Position numbers and translations under genes: made by a program. A stretch of DNA of 64,000 bases from CBDESM01 sp965205165 (GTDB lineage: Bacteria; Chloroflexota; Dehalococcoidia; Bin125): contig OZ242037.1 in the NCBI GenBank assembly GCA_965205165.1, positions 992,001 through 1,056,000 on the forward strand. Direction: 5' to 3'. The notes under the pieces are model-generated. The model did not search any database, was not told the origin of the DNA, and worked only from the letters and a program-made list of their open reading frames with translations. This document shows, piece by piece, positions 1 through 7,180 of this stretch. Position 1 is the first letter of the stretch, and each line of letters begins with the position of its first letter.

Positions 1-920
1 GCAAGTCGACGCTGCTGCGCACCCTCGCCGGCCTCCAGAAGCCGCTCGCGGGATGCGTCGAACTGGACGGCCAGCCGCTCTCCCGCCGCAGCCCGGGCGA
101 CGCCGCCCGCCGCCTCGCCGTCGTCCTCACCGACCCGGTCGACGCGGCCCAGCTCACCGCGCTCGACGTCGTCGGCCTCGGCCGCGCGCCGCATTCCGGC
201 TTCTCCGGCCGCCTCTCCGCGGCGGACGCCGCCGCCGTCCGCCGCGCCTTCGAGCAGGCCGGCGCGGCGCCGCTCGCCGACCGGCAGGTCGCCTCGCTCT
301 CCGACGGCGAGCGCCAGCGCGTGATGATCGCCCGCGCCCTCGCGCAGGAGCCCGCCGTGCTGCTGCTCGACGAGCCCACCGCCTTCCTCGACCTGCCCGC
401 CCGCGTCGAAACCGCCGCGCTGCTCCGCCGCCTCGCCCACGACGGCGGCCTCGCCACCGTGATCGCGACCCACGACTTCGACACTGCGCTCCGCCACTGC
501 GACCGCCTCTGGCTGCTCGGAAGCGGCGACCGCCCCGCCGTCGGCGCGCCCGAAGACCTGGCCTTCAGCGGCGAACTCGCACGGGTCTTCGGCGACCCGG
601 CGCTGCGCTTCGACCCGTCGGCGATGACCTTCGAGCCGGACGCGGCCCCCGGCATCCCCGTCCACGTATCCGGCGACGGCGCGGCGGCCGGCCTCGCGCG
701 CCTCGCCCTCCGCCGCGCCGGTTGCTCCGAAGCGCCGACCGCGCACGCCGCGCAATGCCGCGTCGAAGTCGCGGAAACGGCCGGCGGAATCGCCTGGAGC
801 GCCGACGGGCCGGGCCGGCTTTCGGCGAGCGGGAGCCTGCTTGGTGATCTATCCGCGTTTGCGCGCTACGCTGGTAGGACCTTGCCCGGTAGCTCAATTG
901 GTAGAGCGGGCGGCTGTTAA
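1..920 (+). CDS. ABC transporter ATP-binding protein, iron-siderophore/cobalamin type (5' partial)
   Basis: This is the ATPase subunit of an importer of the FecE/BtuD kind, which would power uptake of ferric siderophores, haem or B12 through a membrane permease. The window opens inside the Walker A loop (KSTLLRTLAGL). The ABC signature region (SLSDGERQRVMIARAL), Walker B (LLLDEPTAFLDL) and the H-loop (IATHDFD) follow in order, so all motifs after Walker A are present. After the ATPase core a poorly conserved tail of about 70 residues continues. The reading frame ends at a TAA lying inside the anticodon loop of the downstream tRNA-Asn, so the last 38 bases are shared with that tRNA. The permease and binding protein must lie left of the window. 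The substrate is inferred only from family resemblance. Confidence 0.85.
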   Translation, partial: KSTLLRTLAGLQKPLAGCVELDGQPLSRRSPGDAARRLAVVLTDPVDAAQLTALDVVGLGRAPHSGFSGRLSAADAAAVRRAFEQAGAAPLADRQVASLSDGERQRVMIARALAQEPAVLLLDEPTAFLDLPARVETAALLRRLAHDGGLATVIATHDFDTALRHCDRLWLLGSGDRPAVGAPEDLAFSGELARVFGDPALRFDPSAMTFEPDAAPGIPVHVSGDGAAAGLARLALRRAGCSEAPTAHAAQCRVEVAETAGGIAWSADGPGRLSASGSLLGDLSAFARYAGRTLPGSSIGRAGGC

Positions 921-955
921 CCGCTAGGTTACGGGTTCAAGTCCTGTCCGGGCAG
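883..955 (+). tRNA. tRNA-Asn (anticodon GUU)
   Basis: A full cloverleaf is visible. The acceptor arm TGCCCGG pairs with CCGGGCA, the anticodon loop is CTGTTAA with GTT at 916-918, and the T-arm reads GGGTTCAAGTCC. The CCA tail is encoded at 956-958. The 5' half lies inside the end of the upstream ABC ATPase reading frame. Confidence 0.96.
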
Positions 956-1034
956 CCACTTCTTCTTTACGGTGCCCGCTGGCGCAGCCAGCCCGGGTGC
1001 CGAATCCGAGTGGCGGAGTGAGTCTGGTGGATGG

Positions 1035-1105
1035 CTGCCGCGCCAGGGTTCGAACCTGAACTGAGGGATCCAAAGTCCCTAGTGCTACCGTTACACTACG
1101 CGGCA
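1035..1105 (-). tRNA. tRNA-Gln (anticodon UUG)
   Basis: Reading the minus strand, the acceptor TGCCGCG pairs with CGCGGCA. The anticodon loop is CTTTGGA (TTG) and the T-loop is GGTTCGAACCC. CCA is encoded (1032-1034 on this strand). It lies between tRNA-Asn and tRNA-Leu. Confidence 0.96.
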
Positions 1106-1126
1106 CGGACGTTCGGAATGGGCTGG

Positions 1127-1210
1127 TACCGAGGGCCGGACTCGAACCGGCACGGGCCTGGGCCCAACGGTGTTTGAGACCGTCGCGTCTGCCAATTCCG
1201 CCACCTCGGC
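1127..1210 (-). tRNA. tRNA-Leu (anticodon CAA)
   Basis: A long-variable-arm tRNA on the minus strand. The acceptor GCCGAGG pairs with CCTCGGT, the anticodon stem ACGGT/ACCGT encloses loop CTCAAAC (anticodon CAA), and the T-arm is GGTTCGAGTCC. CCA is encoded at 1124-1126. The 84-base length fits a class II tRNA. Confidence 0.95.
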
Positions 1211-1293
1211 TCTCATTCCACCCCCAAGCCTACCACCCGAAAGCACCGCCGACGCCTCGCAGATCGGGTACCCTGACCGCCTAGGAGCCCAAT

Positions 1294-1878
1294 ATGCCCG
1301 TCGCAACCGCAGATCTCAAGGCCATCGCCGCCACCGCCACGGAAGCGGTGGCCGACATGGAAGAGGGTGCTCTCAAGGAGATCGCCTTCGCCCGGCTCCT
1401 CGACCACCTCTTGGCGGATTCAGCACAGCCCGCATGGTCGTTCGACGACTATGGCGACTACACGTTCCGCGATCCGGACAAGGCGATCGTCGACCTCTGG
1501 CCGCGCCGCACGGAGCAGCAGCGGGCAGATGCAGTGGCGCACTACTTCTCAATCGAGCCCGAGCAGGCCGTCGCCGTGTTCGACCTCTGCGGTGACGAGC
1601 CCGTGGTGCGCTCCGTGGAAACTCTCTCATCGCCGCAGCTCGCGCTGATGGTGCTGGGCGTCCGCGCAGCTTTGGGCTTGGATTCCAACGTCGCGGACCT
1701 TCGCAAGGCTGCAGCCTGCCTGGATGCTTCGAGCGTAGATGGCACTTTGTCCTCGCTCGCGGCTGCTGACGAAATCGTCCTCCTGGCCCAAGACGACCGC
1801 CGGGACTGCCCCGTCCGTCTGCAACTTTGCGGACGCGAACATGCAGTGCGCGCCGTGCGGGATTTCCTGAACCCATGA
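1294..1878 (+). CDS. hypothetical protein, first gene of a tRNA-flanked pair
   Basis: A 194-residue acidic, mostly alpha-helical protein that I do not recognise. It has no signal peptide, membrane segment or catalytic motif that I can see. The start ATG has GGAG eight bases upstream (TAGGAGCCCAAT). It overlaps the next gene by ATGA (1875-1878), so the two are almost certainly translated together. The partner is a HEPN-like protein of the TIGR02391 family, which makes an antitoxin, immunity or regulatory role possible but unproven. Codon use is less G/C-extreme than in the neighbours, and the pair begins about 85 bases beyond a tRNA cluster. Both points are consistent with an acquired cassette. 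Confidence 0.7.
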   Translation: MPVATADLKAIAATATEAVADMEEGALKEIAFARLLDHLLADSAQPAWSFDDYGDYTFRDPDKAIVDLWPRRTEQQRADAVAHYFSIEPEQAVAVFDLCGDEPVVRSVETLSSPQLALMVLGVRAALGLDSNVADLRKAAACLDASSVDGTLSSLAAADEIVLLAQDDRRDCPVRLQLCGREHAVRAVRDFLNP

Positions 1879-2336
1879 CCAGCGAGGAATCCGGCGAGCC
1901 GGGACTCCGTTTTGCGGACCTCTACGGCGTATCGCGGCACACAGCGGACCTCTTTCATTCGGGATTCCATTCAGAGGCGGTGCGGCACGCGTCCCAAGAG
2001 CTGATCAACGAAGTCGGGCGCTTGGCGGGCAGGAACGACCTCGACGGCGAAGACCTGATGCATCACTCGTTCTCCGAGCAGGACCCTCTTCTCGTCCTGT
2101 CGGATCGCCGGACGCTCACGGAGCGCGACCAGCACGCCGGATTCCGCTATCTGCTCGCGGGGATGGCCCGCTTCGTTCGGAACGTGCTGACCCACGACCT
2201 CAATGTTGAGCTGAGCGAAGGGGAAGCCTTAGAAACTCTCGCGTTCCTCAGCCTTCTCCGCCGCACTCTCGATCAAGCTCGACCGGCAGCCAGCGCAACG
2301 GGGCCGGACTCAAAAGCCGGTGATGAACGCGGCTAA
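1875..2336 (+). CDS. TIGR02391 (Ymh-like) family protein, HEPN-type
   Basis: A 153-residue protein matching the TIGR02391 pattern: LFHSGFHSEAV near residue 27, LDGEDLMHHSF near 56-66, and the terminal RNVLTHD. The last stretch (R102, H107) has the Rx4H spacing of the HEPN ribonuclease motif. Members of this family are found with abortive-infection, toxin and plasmid genes. Ribonuclease activity is inferred here from the motif only. The start at 1875 is chosen because it overlaps the upstream stop as ATGA and removes a low-quality arginine-rich N-terminus. The stop TAA shares bases with the stop of the convergent CNNM-type gene. Confidence 0.8.
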   Translation: MTSEESGEPGLRFADLYGVSRHTADLFHSGFHSEAVRHASQELINEVGRLAGRNDLDGEDLMHHSFSEQDPLLVLSDRRTLTERDQHAGFRYLLAGMARFVRNVLTHDLNVELSEGEALETLAFLSLLRRTLDQARPAASATGPDSKAGDERG

Positions 2337-3628
2337 GCCTCAACCTCGGACGCCTCCTCCGGTTCGGTCTGATCGGACGGCCCTGTTTGCAGACGGCGGA
2401 AGCTGATCAGCTTGATCTTGCGGTCGTCGGCGTCGCGGATGGTCCAGCGGTGGTTGCGGATGTCGACCGTTTCGCCGGGGCGCGGCAGGCGGTGGAAGTG
2501 GTCCAGCAGCATCCCGGCCGCCGTCTCCGCTTCTTCGCCGGACAGGTCGATCTCGAACTCCGCGGCCAGATCGGTCAGGCTGCGCCGGCCTTCGACCAGC
2601 TGCTCGCCGGCGATCCGCACGCGCACCGGTTCTTCGCCCGAATCCATCTCGCTGCGGATGTTGCCCACCACCAGCTCCAGGATGTCCTCCAGCGTCACCA
2701 GGCCCGACACGTCGCCGAACTCGTCCACCAGCAGCATCATGTGATCGCCCGTGGACTGCATCTCCGCCAGCACCCGCTGCACCGAGGCACGCTCCGAATC
2801 GATCAGCGCGTTGCGCATCACCTCGCGCACCTTCCGCTCGGCGCCGCCTTCGCCCAGCGCCTTCAGCACGTCCGCGCCGTGCAGGTAGCCCACGAACTGC
2901 GCCGCTTCGCCGGCCGTCACCGGCAGCCGCTGGAAGCCCGCCGCGCCGAACGCGAGCGCGGCCGAGGCCAGCGTCTGCTCCGCGCCGATGCCCGCGATCT
3001 GCACCCGCGCCGTCATGATCCGCCGCACCTGCGTCTCCGCCAGCCGCAGCGCCCCCAGCAGCACCGACGTGTCCTCCCGCTCCAGCTCCCCGCTCTCCCG
3101 CGACAGCGAGATCGCCGTGCGGATCTCGCCCAAGCTGAGCGCCGTCCGCATCTCCCCCTCGCCGCCGCTGACCAGCCGGATCCACCAGCGCGAGAACGCG
3201 TCCAAGCCGTACACCGCCGGCGCCGAGATCCGCGTCCAGGCCAGCATCGGCAGCGAGTACAGCCGCGCCACCCGCAGGTTGTGGTGCAGCGCCAGCGACT
3301 TCGGCCCGATCTCCCCGAAGATCACCAGCAGCACGGTCACCGCCACCGTCGCGATCACCAGGCCGGCGCCTCCGTCCACCCATTCCGCCACGAGCGCCGT
3401 CCCGACCGCCGCCGTGCCCGTGTTCACGAGGTTGTTGCCCAGCAAAATCGACGCCAGCAGCCGCCGCGGATTCGAGAGCAGCACCGCCACCCGCTCCGCC
3501 CCGGGCAGCTTCCGCCGCCGCTCGTGCTCCAGCCGCACGCCCTCCGCCGAGAGGTAGGCCGTCTCCGCGCTCGAAAAAAGACCAGACAGCATCAGCAGCA
3601 CCAGCAGCAGCACGATGTACAGTTCCAC
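2333..3628 (-). CDS. CNNM/CorC-family transporter (DUF21-CBS-CorC_HlyC)
   Basis: A 431-residue integral membrane protein of the group annotated as hemolysin C or Mg/Co efflux, now linked to magnesium transport. The order is clear: a DUF21 membrane domain (about 1-185, several hydrophobic helices, SSAETAYLS near the N-terminus, NLVNTGTAAVGTA, FGEIGPKSLA), then a CBS pair (about 200-315), then a CorC_HlyC/transporter-associated domain ending near GETVDIRNHRWTI. I chose the GTG at 3628, because GGAG lies six bases upstream and the first helix begins directly after it. A longer frame to 3703 would add an unconserved arginine-rich leader. It converges on the TIGR02391 gene with a four-base stop overlap. 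Confidence 0.88.
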   Translation of the reverse strand: MELYIVLLLVLLMLSGLFSSAETAYLSAEGVRLEHERRRKLPGAERVAVLLSNPRRLLASILLGNNLVNTGTAAVGTALVAEWVDGGAGLVIATVAVTVLLVIFGEIGPKSLALHHNLRVARLYSLPMLAWTRISAPAVYGLDAFSRWWIRLVSGGEGEMRTALSLGEIRTAISLSRESGELEREDTSVLLGALRLAETQVRRIMTARVQIAGIGAEQTLASAALAFGAAGFQRLPVTAGEAAQFVGYLHGADVLKALGEGGAERKVREVMRNALIDSERASVQRVLAEMQSTGDHMMLLVDEFGDVSGLVTLEDILELVVGNIRSEMDSGEEPVRVRIAGEQLVEGRRSLTDLAAEFEIDLSGEEAETAAGMLLDHFHRLPRPGETVDIRNHRWTIRDADDRKIKLISFRRLQTGPSDQTEPEEASEVEA

Positions 3629-3691
3629 GTCGTCTCCATCCCGCCGGCCCGCCCGCGGCGCCCCGGCCGATTCGTACGGTAGCCTGCGCCC

Positions 3692-3925
3692 ATGCCCGCC
3701 CAAACCGAGCCCTTGACTATCGCGGCCGCCGCCGAGCGCGCCGGCATCGCCGAGGCGGAGCTCTCGGCCGCCATCGCCTCCGCCGCCGCCGAGGCCGAGC
3801 GCCCGACCGCCCGCAGTTGAACGATCCCCGGGCCTGCGTTGCAGGTCAGCGCGTTCGCCGGCGGCAGGCTCTTCGTCGCGGATCGGGCAGATCGGAACGC
3901 CGAGTGGACGATCACGCTCCGCTAG
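3692..3925 (+). pseudogene. small frame with in-frame TGA, possibly a broken or recoded small gene
   Basis: An ATG-started frame of 78 codons is interrupted by TGA at 3818-3820 and closed by TAG at 3923-3925. Both halves, 42 codons before and 34 after the TGA, keep the strong G/C third-position bias of real genes here. The second half reads ALQVSAFAGGRLFVAD and ends WTITLR. The simplest reading is a small gene inactivated by a nonsense change, or two short fragments. I see no selenocysteine insertion hairpin. The end overlaps the start of the HAD phosphatase. No family is recognised. Confidence 0.4.
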
Positions 3926-4590
3926 CCGGCCGCTGCCGCCGCGCCGGCGTCATCTTCGACCTCGACGGCACCCTCGCCGACACCGAGCCGCTCGTGATCG
4001 GCTGCATGCTCGAAACCATCCGCGCCGCCGGCCTGCCCGTCACCAAGCAGCGCCTGCTCGACTTCATCGGCCCGCCCCTGCCGATCATGCTCCACCAGAT
4101 GTACGAGATCTCCGAAGACGACGCGCAGCGCATCTACCGCGACTACCTCGACCGCTATTGGAACCGCTACCTCCCGCGCACCCGGCCGCTGCCCGGCGCG
4201 CAGGCGCTGCTCGACGACCTCCGCGACGCCCGCGTCCCGCTCGCCCTGGTCACCAACAAACGCGAGGACTCCGGCCGCAAGTCCATCGAAGTGCTCGGCT
4301 GGACCGACCGCTTCATCACCATCATCGGCGCGAACACCGCATCCGCCGCCAAGCCCGATGCGGCTCCCGTCCGCCATGCGCTCGGCTTCCTCGGCACGGG
4401 CGCGGACGAAACCGCCATCGTCGGCGACACCGAATCCGACATCGGCGCAGGGCGCAACGCCGGCCTCGCCGAGATCATCGCCCTCGAGGGCGTCCGCGAC
4501 CGCGAGTTCCTCGAGCAGCGCGGCGCGACCTTCGTCGCCCGCAATCTGGATGAAGTCCGCGCCCGCCTCTTCGCCGCCCCAGCCTCATAG
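3904..4590 (+). CDS. HAD-family hydrolase, phosphoglycolate phosphatase-like
   Basis: A 228-residue haloacid-dehalogenase-type phosphatase of the Gph/PGPase group. Motif I is VIFDLDGTLADTEPL, with the nucleophile at D19 and the acid/base at D21. Motif II is LVTNK, motif III lysine is SAAKPD, and motif IV is VGDTESDIGAG. The helical cap between motifs I and II (about residues 30-90) is the C1 type usual for this group. The start is taken as GTG at 3904, since upstream residues in the same frame are not conserved and overlap the small frame before it. The substrate could be 2-phosphoglycolate, pyrophosphate or another small phosphoester, and sequence does not decide. Confidence 0.85.
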   Translation: MDDHAPLAGRCRRAGVIFDLDGTLADTEPLVIGCMLETIRAAGLPVTKQRLLDFIGPPLPIMLHQMYEISEDDAQRIYRDYLDRYWNRYLPRTRPLPGAQALLDDLRDARVPLALVTNKREDSGRKSIEVLGWTDRFITIIGANTASAAKPDAAPVRHALGFLGTGADETAIVGDTESDIGAGRNAGLAEIIALEGVRDREFLEQRGATFVARNLDEVRARLFAAPAS

Positions 4591-4638
4591 CGATCGCTCG
4601 CTGCGGCTAGCCTGCGGCTGAGCGGAACGGAGAACGCC

Positions 4639-5496
4639 ATGGCGCGAGATGGACGGCTGCTGATCGACGGGCTGGTCTTCCCCGAAGGGCCGCGCTGGGT
4701 CGAGGACGACGGGCGGCTCTGGTTCTCCGACATGCACGCGCACGAGGTCGTCGCCGTCTCGCCGGAGGGCGAGCGCGAGACGATCGTCGAAGTGCCCAAC
4801 CAGCCCTCCGGCCTCGGCTTCCTGCCGGACGGCCGGCTGCTGGTCGTCTCGATGACCGACCGCCGTCTGCTGCGGCTCGACCCGGACGGCCTCTTCGAGG
4901 TCGCCGACCTCTCGCCGCATGCGCCGTGGCACTGCAACGACATGGTCGTCGACGCCCGCGGCAACGCCTACGTCGGCAACTTCGGCTTCGACATCACGCC
5001 CGGCTCCGGCGCAGCGCTGCGCACCACGACGATCGTCTTCGTCACCCCCGACGGCGAAGCCTCGGTCGCGGCCGACGACCTGTCGTTCCCCAACGGGACG
5101 GTGATCACGCCGGACGGCAGGACGCTGATCGTCGGCGAATCGCGCGGCCGCAGGCTGACCGCGTTCGACGTGGCGGAGGACGGCTCGCTCTCCAACCGCC
5201 GCGTCTGGGCCGACATCGGCGAACCGCCCGACGGCATCTGCCTCGACGCCGAAAATTGCATCTGGGTCGCCGTGCCCACAAACCCGGGCGCCCTGCTCCG
5301 CGTCGCCGAGGGCGGCGAAATCCTGGAGCGGATCGACGTGCCCGATCGCGGCGTCTACGCCTGCATGCTGGGCGGCCCGCAGCGCAAGACCCTGTTCTCC
5401 CTGGAGGCCACCACATCCAACCCGCAGCCCGGAGACGAGCGGACCGGCCGCATCCGCGCGTTCGAGGTCGAGGTCGGCGGCGCCGGCCTGCCCTAG
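4639..5496 (+). CDS. SMP-30/gluconolactonase-family lactonase
   Basis: A 285-residue six-bladed beta-propeller of the SMP-30/gluconolactonase/LRE family, metal-dependent enzymes that hydrolyse sugar lactones and some organophosphates. Family landmarks are FPEGPRW near residue 14 (metal-binding Glu), the HCNDMVVD segment (metal-binding Asn), FPNGTVITPDG and PDGICLDAENCIWVA (metal-binding Asp). There is no signal peptide, so it is cytoplasmic. It lies five bases before the cyclo-ligase fusion, probably in one transcript. Confidence 0.88.
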   Translation: MARDGRLLIDGLVFPEGPRWVEDDGRLWFSDMHAHEVVAVSPEGERETIVEVPNQPSGLGFLPDGRLLVVSMTDRRLLRLDPDGLFEVADLSPHAPWHCNDMVVDARGNAYVGNFGFDITPGSGAALRTTTIVFVTPDGEASVAADDLSFPNGTVITPDGRTLIVGESRGRRLTAFDVAEDGSLSNRRVWADIGEPPDGICLDAENCIWVAVPTNPGALLRVAEGGEILERIDVPDRGVYACMLGGPQRKTLFSLEATTSNPQPGDERTGRIRAFEVEVGGAGLP

Positions 5497-5500
5497 CCCG

Positions 5501-6538
5501 ATGGACGGCATCCGCGACCGCAAGCGCGCGCTCCGCCGCGAGCTGCGCGCCCGCCGTGCCGCCGTTCCCGCCGTCCTGCGCTCCGCCTGGTCCAAGGCGA
5601 TCGCCTCGCGCGCGGCATCGCTGCCCGAATGGCGCGATGCCGCGGTCATCCACCTCTTCATCGGCTCGCTGCCCGGCGAGGTCGAGACCCGCAGCCTCGC
5701 CGAAGCCGCCCTGCTCGAAGGCAAAACCCTGCTCTGCCCGCGCGTCGCCGGCGGCGTGCTCGAATCCCGCCGCGTCCGCTCGCTCGACGATCTCTCGCCC
5801 GGCTACCGCGGCCTGCCCGAACCCGATCCCGTCCTCTGCGAACCCGTCCCCGCCGGCGAGGCAGGACTGCTGCTCGTCCCCGGCCTCGCGTTCACCGAGC
5901 GCGGCGATCGGCTCGGCATGGGCAGCGCCTTCTACGACCGCCTGCTCGCCGGCACCGCCGCGCCCGCTGTTGCCCTGGCGTTCGAGCTGCAACTCGCCGG
6001 CGAACTCCCGATCGCGCCGCACGACCGGCCCGTCGACGCCATCATCACCGAACTCCGCGTCATCCGCTGCCGACGGGAGGCGCAGATGCCCGAACCCGAC
6101 CTCGCCTTCCTGCCCCTCACCCGCGTGGCCGGATTCCGCGAATCAGTGCCGTTCGCCGAGCTGCGCTCCGCGTTCGACCGGCTGGCCCCCCGCGTCGCGC
6201 AGGCATTCGCCGACGCGGGAATCGCGACGCACGGCCCGCTCAGCGCGGTGTACCACGTGATCGCCGAGACCTGCGAGATCACCGTCGGCCTCGAGCTGAT
6301 CGGCGGCGACGCGCCCGCCGGGCTCTCCGTCGCGGAGATCGGCGGCGGCGAGGCCGTGAAACTCGATGTGCGCGGGCCCTACGAGCAGATCCCCGAAGAG
6401 GGCGTGAAAATGGGGCAGTGGTGCGAGGCCAACGGCCGCGCCCCGGCCGGCATCGGCCTGGAGCGCTACGTCGCCGGCCCCGATCAGGATGCGGATCCGG
6501 CCAACTGGCTGACCGAGCTCTACCTGCCGCTGCAATAA
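5501..6538 (+). CDS. 5-formyltetrahydrofolate cyclo-ligase fused to a GyrI-like domain
   Basis: A 345-residue two-part protein. Residues 1-190 are a complete 5-FTHF cyclo-ligase (makes 5,10-methenyl-THF from 5-formyl-THF with ATP): basic N-terminal helix RKRALRRELRARRAA, FIGSLPGEVET, and the folate/ATP loop LVPGLAFTERGDRLGMGSAFYDR. Residues from about 196 form a GyrI/AraC-effector-type ligand-binding domain (VKLDVRGPYEQIP, ENTTLY-like end WLTELYLPL). It closely resembles the stand-alone protein encoded next. At the junction M196 (ATG 6086) follows a strong GGGAGG Shine-Dalgarno sequence, so the second domain may also be made separately. No stop separates the parts. Confidence 0.85.
   Translation: MDGIRDRKRALRRELRARRAAVPAVLRSAWSKAIASRAASLPEWRDAAVIHLFIGSLPGEVETRSLAEAALLEGKTLLCPRVAGGVLESRRVRSLDDLSPGYRGLPEPDPVLCEPVPAGEAGLLLVPGLAFTERGDRLGMGSAFYDRLLAGTAAPAVALAFELQLAGELPIAPHDRPVDAIITELRVIRCRREAQMPEPDLAFLPLTRVAGFRESVPFAELRSAFDRLAPRVAQAFADAGIATHGPLSAVYHVIAETCEITVGLELIGGDAPAGLSVAEIGGGEAVKLDVRGPYEQIPEEGVKMGQWCEANGRAPAGIGLERYVAGPDQDADPANWLTELYLPLQ
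6075..6088 (+). promoter_or_regulatory. internal ribosome-binding site and in-frame ATG inside the fusion gene
   Basis: GGGAGG (6075-6080) lies five bases before ATG 6086 inside the fused cyclo-ligase/GyrI frame. It could start a separate GyrI-like protein of about 150 residues. The neighbouring stand-alone GyrI-like gene has an equivalent GGAGGGCGAG-ATG start, so the junction looks like an ancestral gene start. Confidence 0.5.
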
Positions 6539-6629
6539 GCCGGCGCCGCGCGGATCGGCGTAGCCTCCGCGGGGCTGGCAAAGTTGCCGGGGCGGGCCAA
6601 CGCCCCGCGCGAACTGAACGGAGGGCGAG

Positions 6630-7088
6630 ATGCCGGATGTCGAAATCGTCAAGCAGGGCAACGTGCGCATCGCGGGCTACCGCGACCGCGTGCCGATCGA
6701 CGAGCTGCCGCAGGCCTTCGCCAAGCACCTGCCCGCCGCCTGGCAGGCGCTGACCGATGCCGGCGTCACCGAGCTCGGCCCGCCCTCCTCGCTCTGCTAC
6801 GAGATGGACGACTCGATCTGCGACCTGACGATCGGGATCGAACTCGGCCCGGGCGCGGAGGCGCCCGACGGACTTGACGTCTCCGAGGTGCCGCCGGGCT
6901 TGGAGGCGAAGCTCAATTTCTACGGCCCGTACGAGCGCATCCGCGAGGGTTTCGGCGAGCTCGTGCAGTGGTGCCAAGAGAACGGGCGCACCCCGGCAAG
7001 CCGCGCCCGCGAGCGCTACATCACAGACCCGCAGGCCGAGCCGGACTCCTCGAAATGGCTGACGGAGCTCTATCTCGGCGTCGAGTAG
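6630..7088 (+). CDS. GyrI-like small-molecule-binding protein
   Basis: A 152-residue protein of the GyrI-like / AraC effector-binding superfamily, which binds small, often hydrophobic, molecules. In some members it hydrolyses electrophiles. It aligns along its length with the C-terminal domain of the preceding fusion: FYGPYERIREGFGEL versus the VRGPYEQIPEEGVKM segment, and both end WLTELYL. This makes them a local duplication. GGAGGG precedes ATG 6630. There is no DNA-binding domain, so it is a stand-alone binder or hydrolase. Confidence 0.78.
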   Translation: MPDVEIVKQGNVRIAGYRDRVPIDELPQAFAKHLPAAWQALTDAGVTELGPPSSLCYEMDDSICDLTIGIELGPGAEAPDGLDVSEVPPGLEAKLNFYGPYERIREGFGELVQWCQENGRTPASRARERYITDPQAEPDSSKWLTELYLGVE

Positions 7089-7095
7089 CGAGTGG

Positions 7096-7167
7096 AGCGG
7101 GGGACGGGATTCGAACCCGCGGCCGCCTGCTTGGAAGGCAGGAGCTCTGCCCCTGAGCTACCCCCGC
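7096..7167 (-). tRNA. tRNA-Gly (anticodon UCC)
   Basis: On the minus strand the acceptor GCGGGGG pairs with CCCCCGC. The anticodon loop is CTTCCAA (TCC) and the T-arm is GGGTTCGAATCCC. The discriminator is U, as usual for tRNA-Gly. CCA is encoded at 7093-7095. Confidence 0.96.
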
Positions 7168-7180
7168 GCGAAGGCCCAGC

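Noticed and set aside
3818..3820. Selenocysteine codon in the small frame at 3692-3925
   Set aside because: No insertion-type hairpin is apparent just after the TGA, the surrounding residues do not resemble any selenoprotein, and no sel genes are in the window.
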